Of a stretch of 13,213 nt of DNA, positions 12,490-13,213 are shown one piece after another. The position numbers and the translations under genes were made by a program. Origin of the DNA: an uncultured Eubacteriales bacterium. Lineage in GTDB: Bacteria; Bacillota; Clostridia; Oscillospirales; CAG-272. The notes beneath the pieces were generated by a model. The model was not told where the DNA came from. It did not search any database and worked only from the letters and a program-made list of their open reading frames with translations. Location of the stretch: the NCBI GenBank assembly GCA_934503195.1, contig CAKSVM010000085.1, positions 1 to 13,213 on the forward strand, in the 5' to 3' direction. Position 1 is the first letter of the stretch. Every line of letters starts with the position of its first letter.

Positions 12490-12935
12490 TATTTCCCTGT
12501 ACTCCCGAATCCGCCGGTTCTGATTCTGTCTGTGCTCTCTCCGATCGGAAGGTAGTTGACGAGCATTCCCTGCCCTATGCGGTCTCCAGCCTTAATACCA
12601 TACGGTTCGTGTCCGAGATTCAGGAGCCGGAATCCGATGTTGCCATCGTTACCTGAATTGTTTGCGTAATCGCTCTCAACCCATCCCTGTGCGTTTGCCG
12701 GAATGATATGAGCCTTGCCCATAGAACTGCGAACGTTCAGGAGGAGTGCCTCGTTTGGCTCAAAAATTGCCTTCACGTCCGTCCAGATCATCGCCGATTC
12801 GCCCGGGAAAATCGTGACATCCTCCGGCGCGAAAAAGTCACAGGCGACCGAATGGGCTGTGCCTCTTTCAGGGAGTCTGATTGAAGCGTCCGGATGCTTT
12901 CTCGCGTCATCTCTTACAATTTCAAAGTGTGCCAT
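12489..12935 (-). CDS. dut: dUTP diphosphatase (trimeric type), phage-like
   Basis: The enzyme hydrolyses dUTP to dUMP and pyrophosphate, limiting uracil in DNA and feeding dTMP synthesis. The 148-residue protein shows all five family motifs: AHSVACDFFA (27-36), VRSSMG (68-73), GWVESDY (84-90), GDRIGQ (117-122) and the P-loop-like C-terminal RTGGFGSTGK (139-148). Motif 3 is followed by NNSGNDGNIG, an insertion relative to cellular Dut that I associate with a phage and Firmicutes subfamily. The residue that activates water is usually Asp (I/V-D-x-D-Y); here it reads V-E-S-D-Y, with Glu87. AAGAGGAT (12950-12943) is the ribosome site. It heads the dut, small protein, recombinase operon on the minus strand. 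Confidence 0.88.
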   Translation of the reverse strand: MAHFEIVRDDARKHPDASIRLPERGTAHSVACDFFAPEDVTIFPGESAMIWTDVKAIFEPNEALLLNVRSSMGKAHIIPANAQGWVESDYANNSGNDGNIGFRLLNLGHEPYGIKAGDRIGQGMLVNYLPIGESTDRIRTGGFGSTGK

Positions 12936-12983
12936 CGTGTTTATCCTCTTCTTTCTGATATTTATGCTTTACGGCGGCTAAGA

Positions 12984-13133
12984 AACAATCCCTACAGTGC
13001 CGGAATGGCTCTCGAAAACGGCAAGTATTACATCGAGGACGGCATTGTTTATTACTGCAACCGGGACACCGGGATCGCGGTTTACAATAAGCTTTCGGAG
13101 CTGGTCGGGATTTATGTAATCGTCGCTGAATAA
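12984..13133 (+). pseudogene. C-terminal remnant of a phage tail-associated protein
   Basis: The frame reads NNPYSAGMALENGKYY, then a 34-residue stretch with NRDTGIAVYN and LSELVGIYV, before the TAA at 13131-13133. This resembles the C-terminal end of phage tail or fibre-associated proteins in Firmicutes that finish with NPY.AG...L..GKYY...V.YLC.RDTG..VY..L.ELVGLYV. The match is from memory. The rest of such a protein is absent: upstream the frame runs antisense into the dUTPase start. An ATG at 13005 could give a 42-residue product but has no Shine-Dalgarno sequence. I infer a leftover from an internal deletion in a prophage; a genuine short gene is the alternative. Confidence 0.45.
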
Positions 13134-13147
13134 ATTTTGTCCGATCA

Positions 13148-13176
13148 TTGACAAATTCCCGCTGATGTGTTATAAT
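13148..13176 (+). promoter_or_regulatory. Consensus promoter for a gene beginning at the window end
   Basis: TTGACA (13148-13153), 17-bp spacer, and TATAAT (13171-13176) preceded by TGTGT. An ATG occupies the last three bases (13211-13213), about 28 nt beyond the expected transcript start, with only a weak GGGG (13202-13205) as ribosome site. Confidence 0.85.
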
Positions 13177-13204
13177 AATAACAAGACTATTACATATCAG
13201 CGGG
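13158..13204. promoter_or_regulatory. Inverted repeat flanking the -10 box (candidate operator)
   Basis: CCCGCTGATGTGT (13158-13170) and ACATATCAGCGGG (13192-13204) are inverted copies, 13 bp with one mismatch; the outer 9 bp are perfect. One arm fills most of the -35/-10 spacer, the other covers the early transcript. Arm centres are 34 bp apart, about three helical turns, which fits binding by a repressor on one DNA face. No regulator is identified. Confidence 0.5.
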
Positions 13205-13213
13205 GTTGTTATG

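Overview
The window looks like a chromosomal segment from a GC-moderate anaerobic member of the Clostridia, probably Oscillospirales-like. This rests on Gram-positive style promoters (TTGACA, 17 bp, TATAAT, usually with TGTG just before the -10 box), strong AGGAGG-type ribosome binding sites, a single-chain glycyl-tRNA synthetase, an LCP cell-wall ligase, a DHHW/AlgJ-like lipoprotein and a secreted serpin of the kind known from gut Firmicutes. The taxonomic call is inference; no marker here fixes a genus.

Layout. Positions 1-3621 hold a plus-strand operon: the C-terminal end of an unidentified protein, a lipoprotein that fuses a DUF4358-like domain, an Ig-like domain and a DHHW/AlgX-type SGNH domain, and a MATE exporter. 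Convergent to it on the minus strand are an LCP protein and glyS (6563 down to 4090), driven by a good promoter at 6628-6600. Next on the plus strand come a secreted serpin (6734-7963, with its own terminator), purine nucleoside phosphorylase (8099-8938, own promoter) and histidyl-tRNA synthetase (9255-10499, perfect consensus promoter). Three tRNA genes follow: Leu(GAG) with its own promoter and terminator, then Ser(TGA) and Ser(GCT) sharing one promoter and one terminator.

From about 11130 to the window end lies what reads as a decayed prophage or integrative element beside tRNA-Ser(GCT). On the minus strand are a trimeric-type dUTPase, an 84-residue putative DNA-binding/excisionase-like protein and a tyrosine recombinase that stops before its HxxR, H/W and Tyr boxes. 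The recombinase stop codon lies in a perfect tandem 11-bp repeat resembling arm-type integrase sites. Upstream of the dUTPase, on the other strand, is a short piece that looks like the C-terminus of a phage tail-associated protein. After it comes a strong promoter whose -10 box is flanked by a 13-bp inverted repeat, reading into a gene that starts at the last three bases.

The most interesting unexplained structure is an interspersed 3'-end element present three times (3625-3706, 3989-4085, 8950-9062). Each copy begins 3 to 11 nt after a stop codon, in the same orientation as that gene. Each consists of a long hairpin whose outer arms differ between copies but stay complementary, followed by a conserved tail containing CCAAAGCTTTATACA. 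I saw no CRISPR array, rRNA, transposase, T-box leader or recognisable riboswitch.
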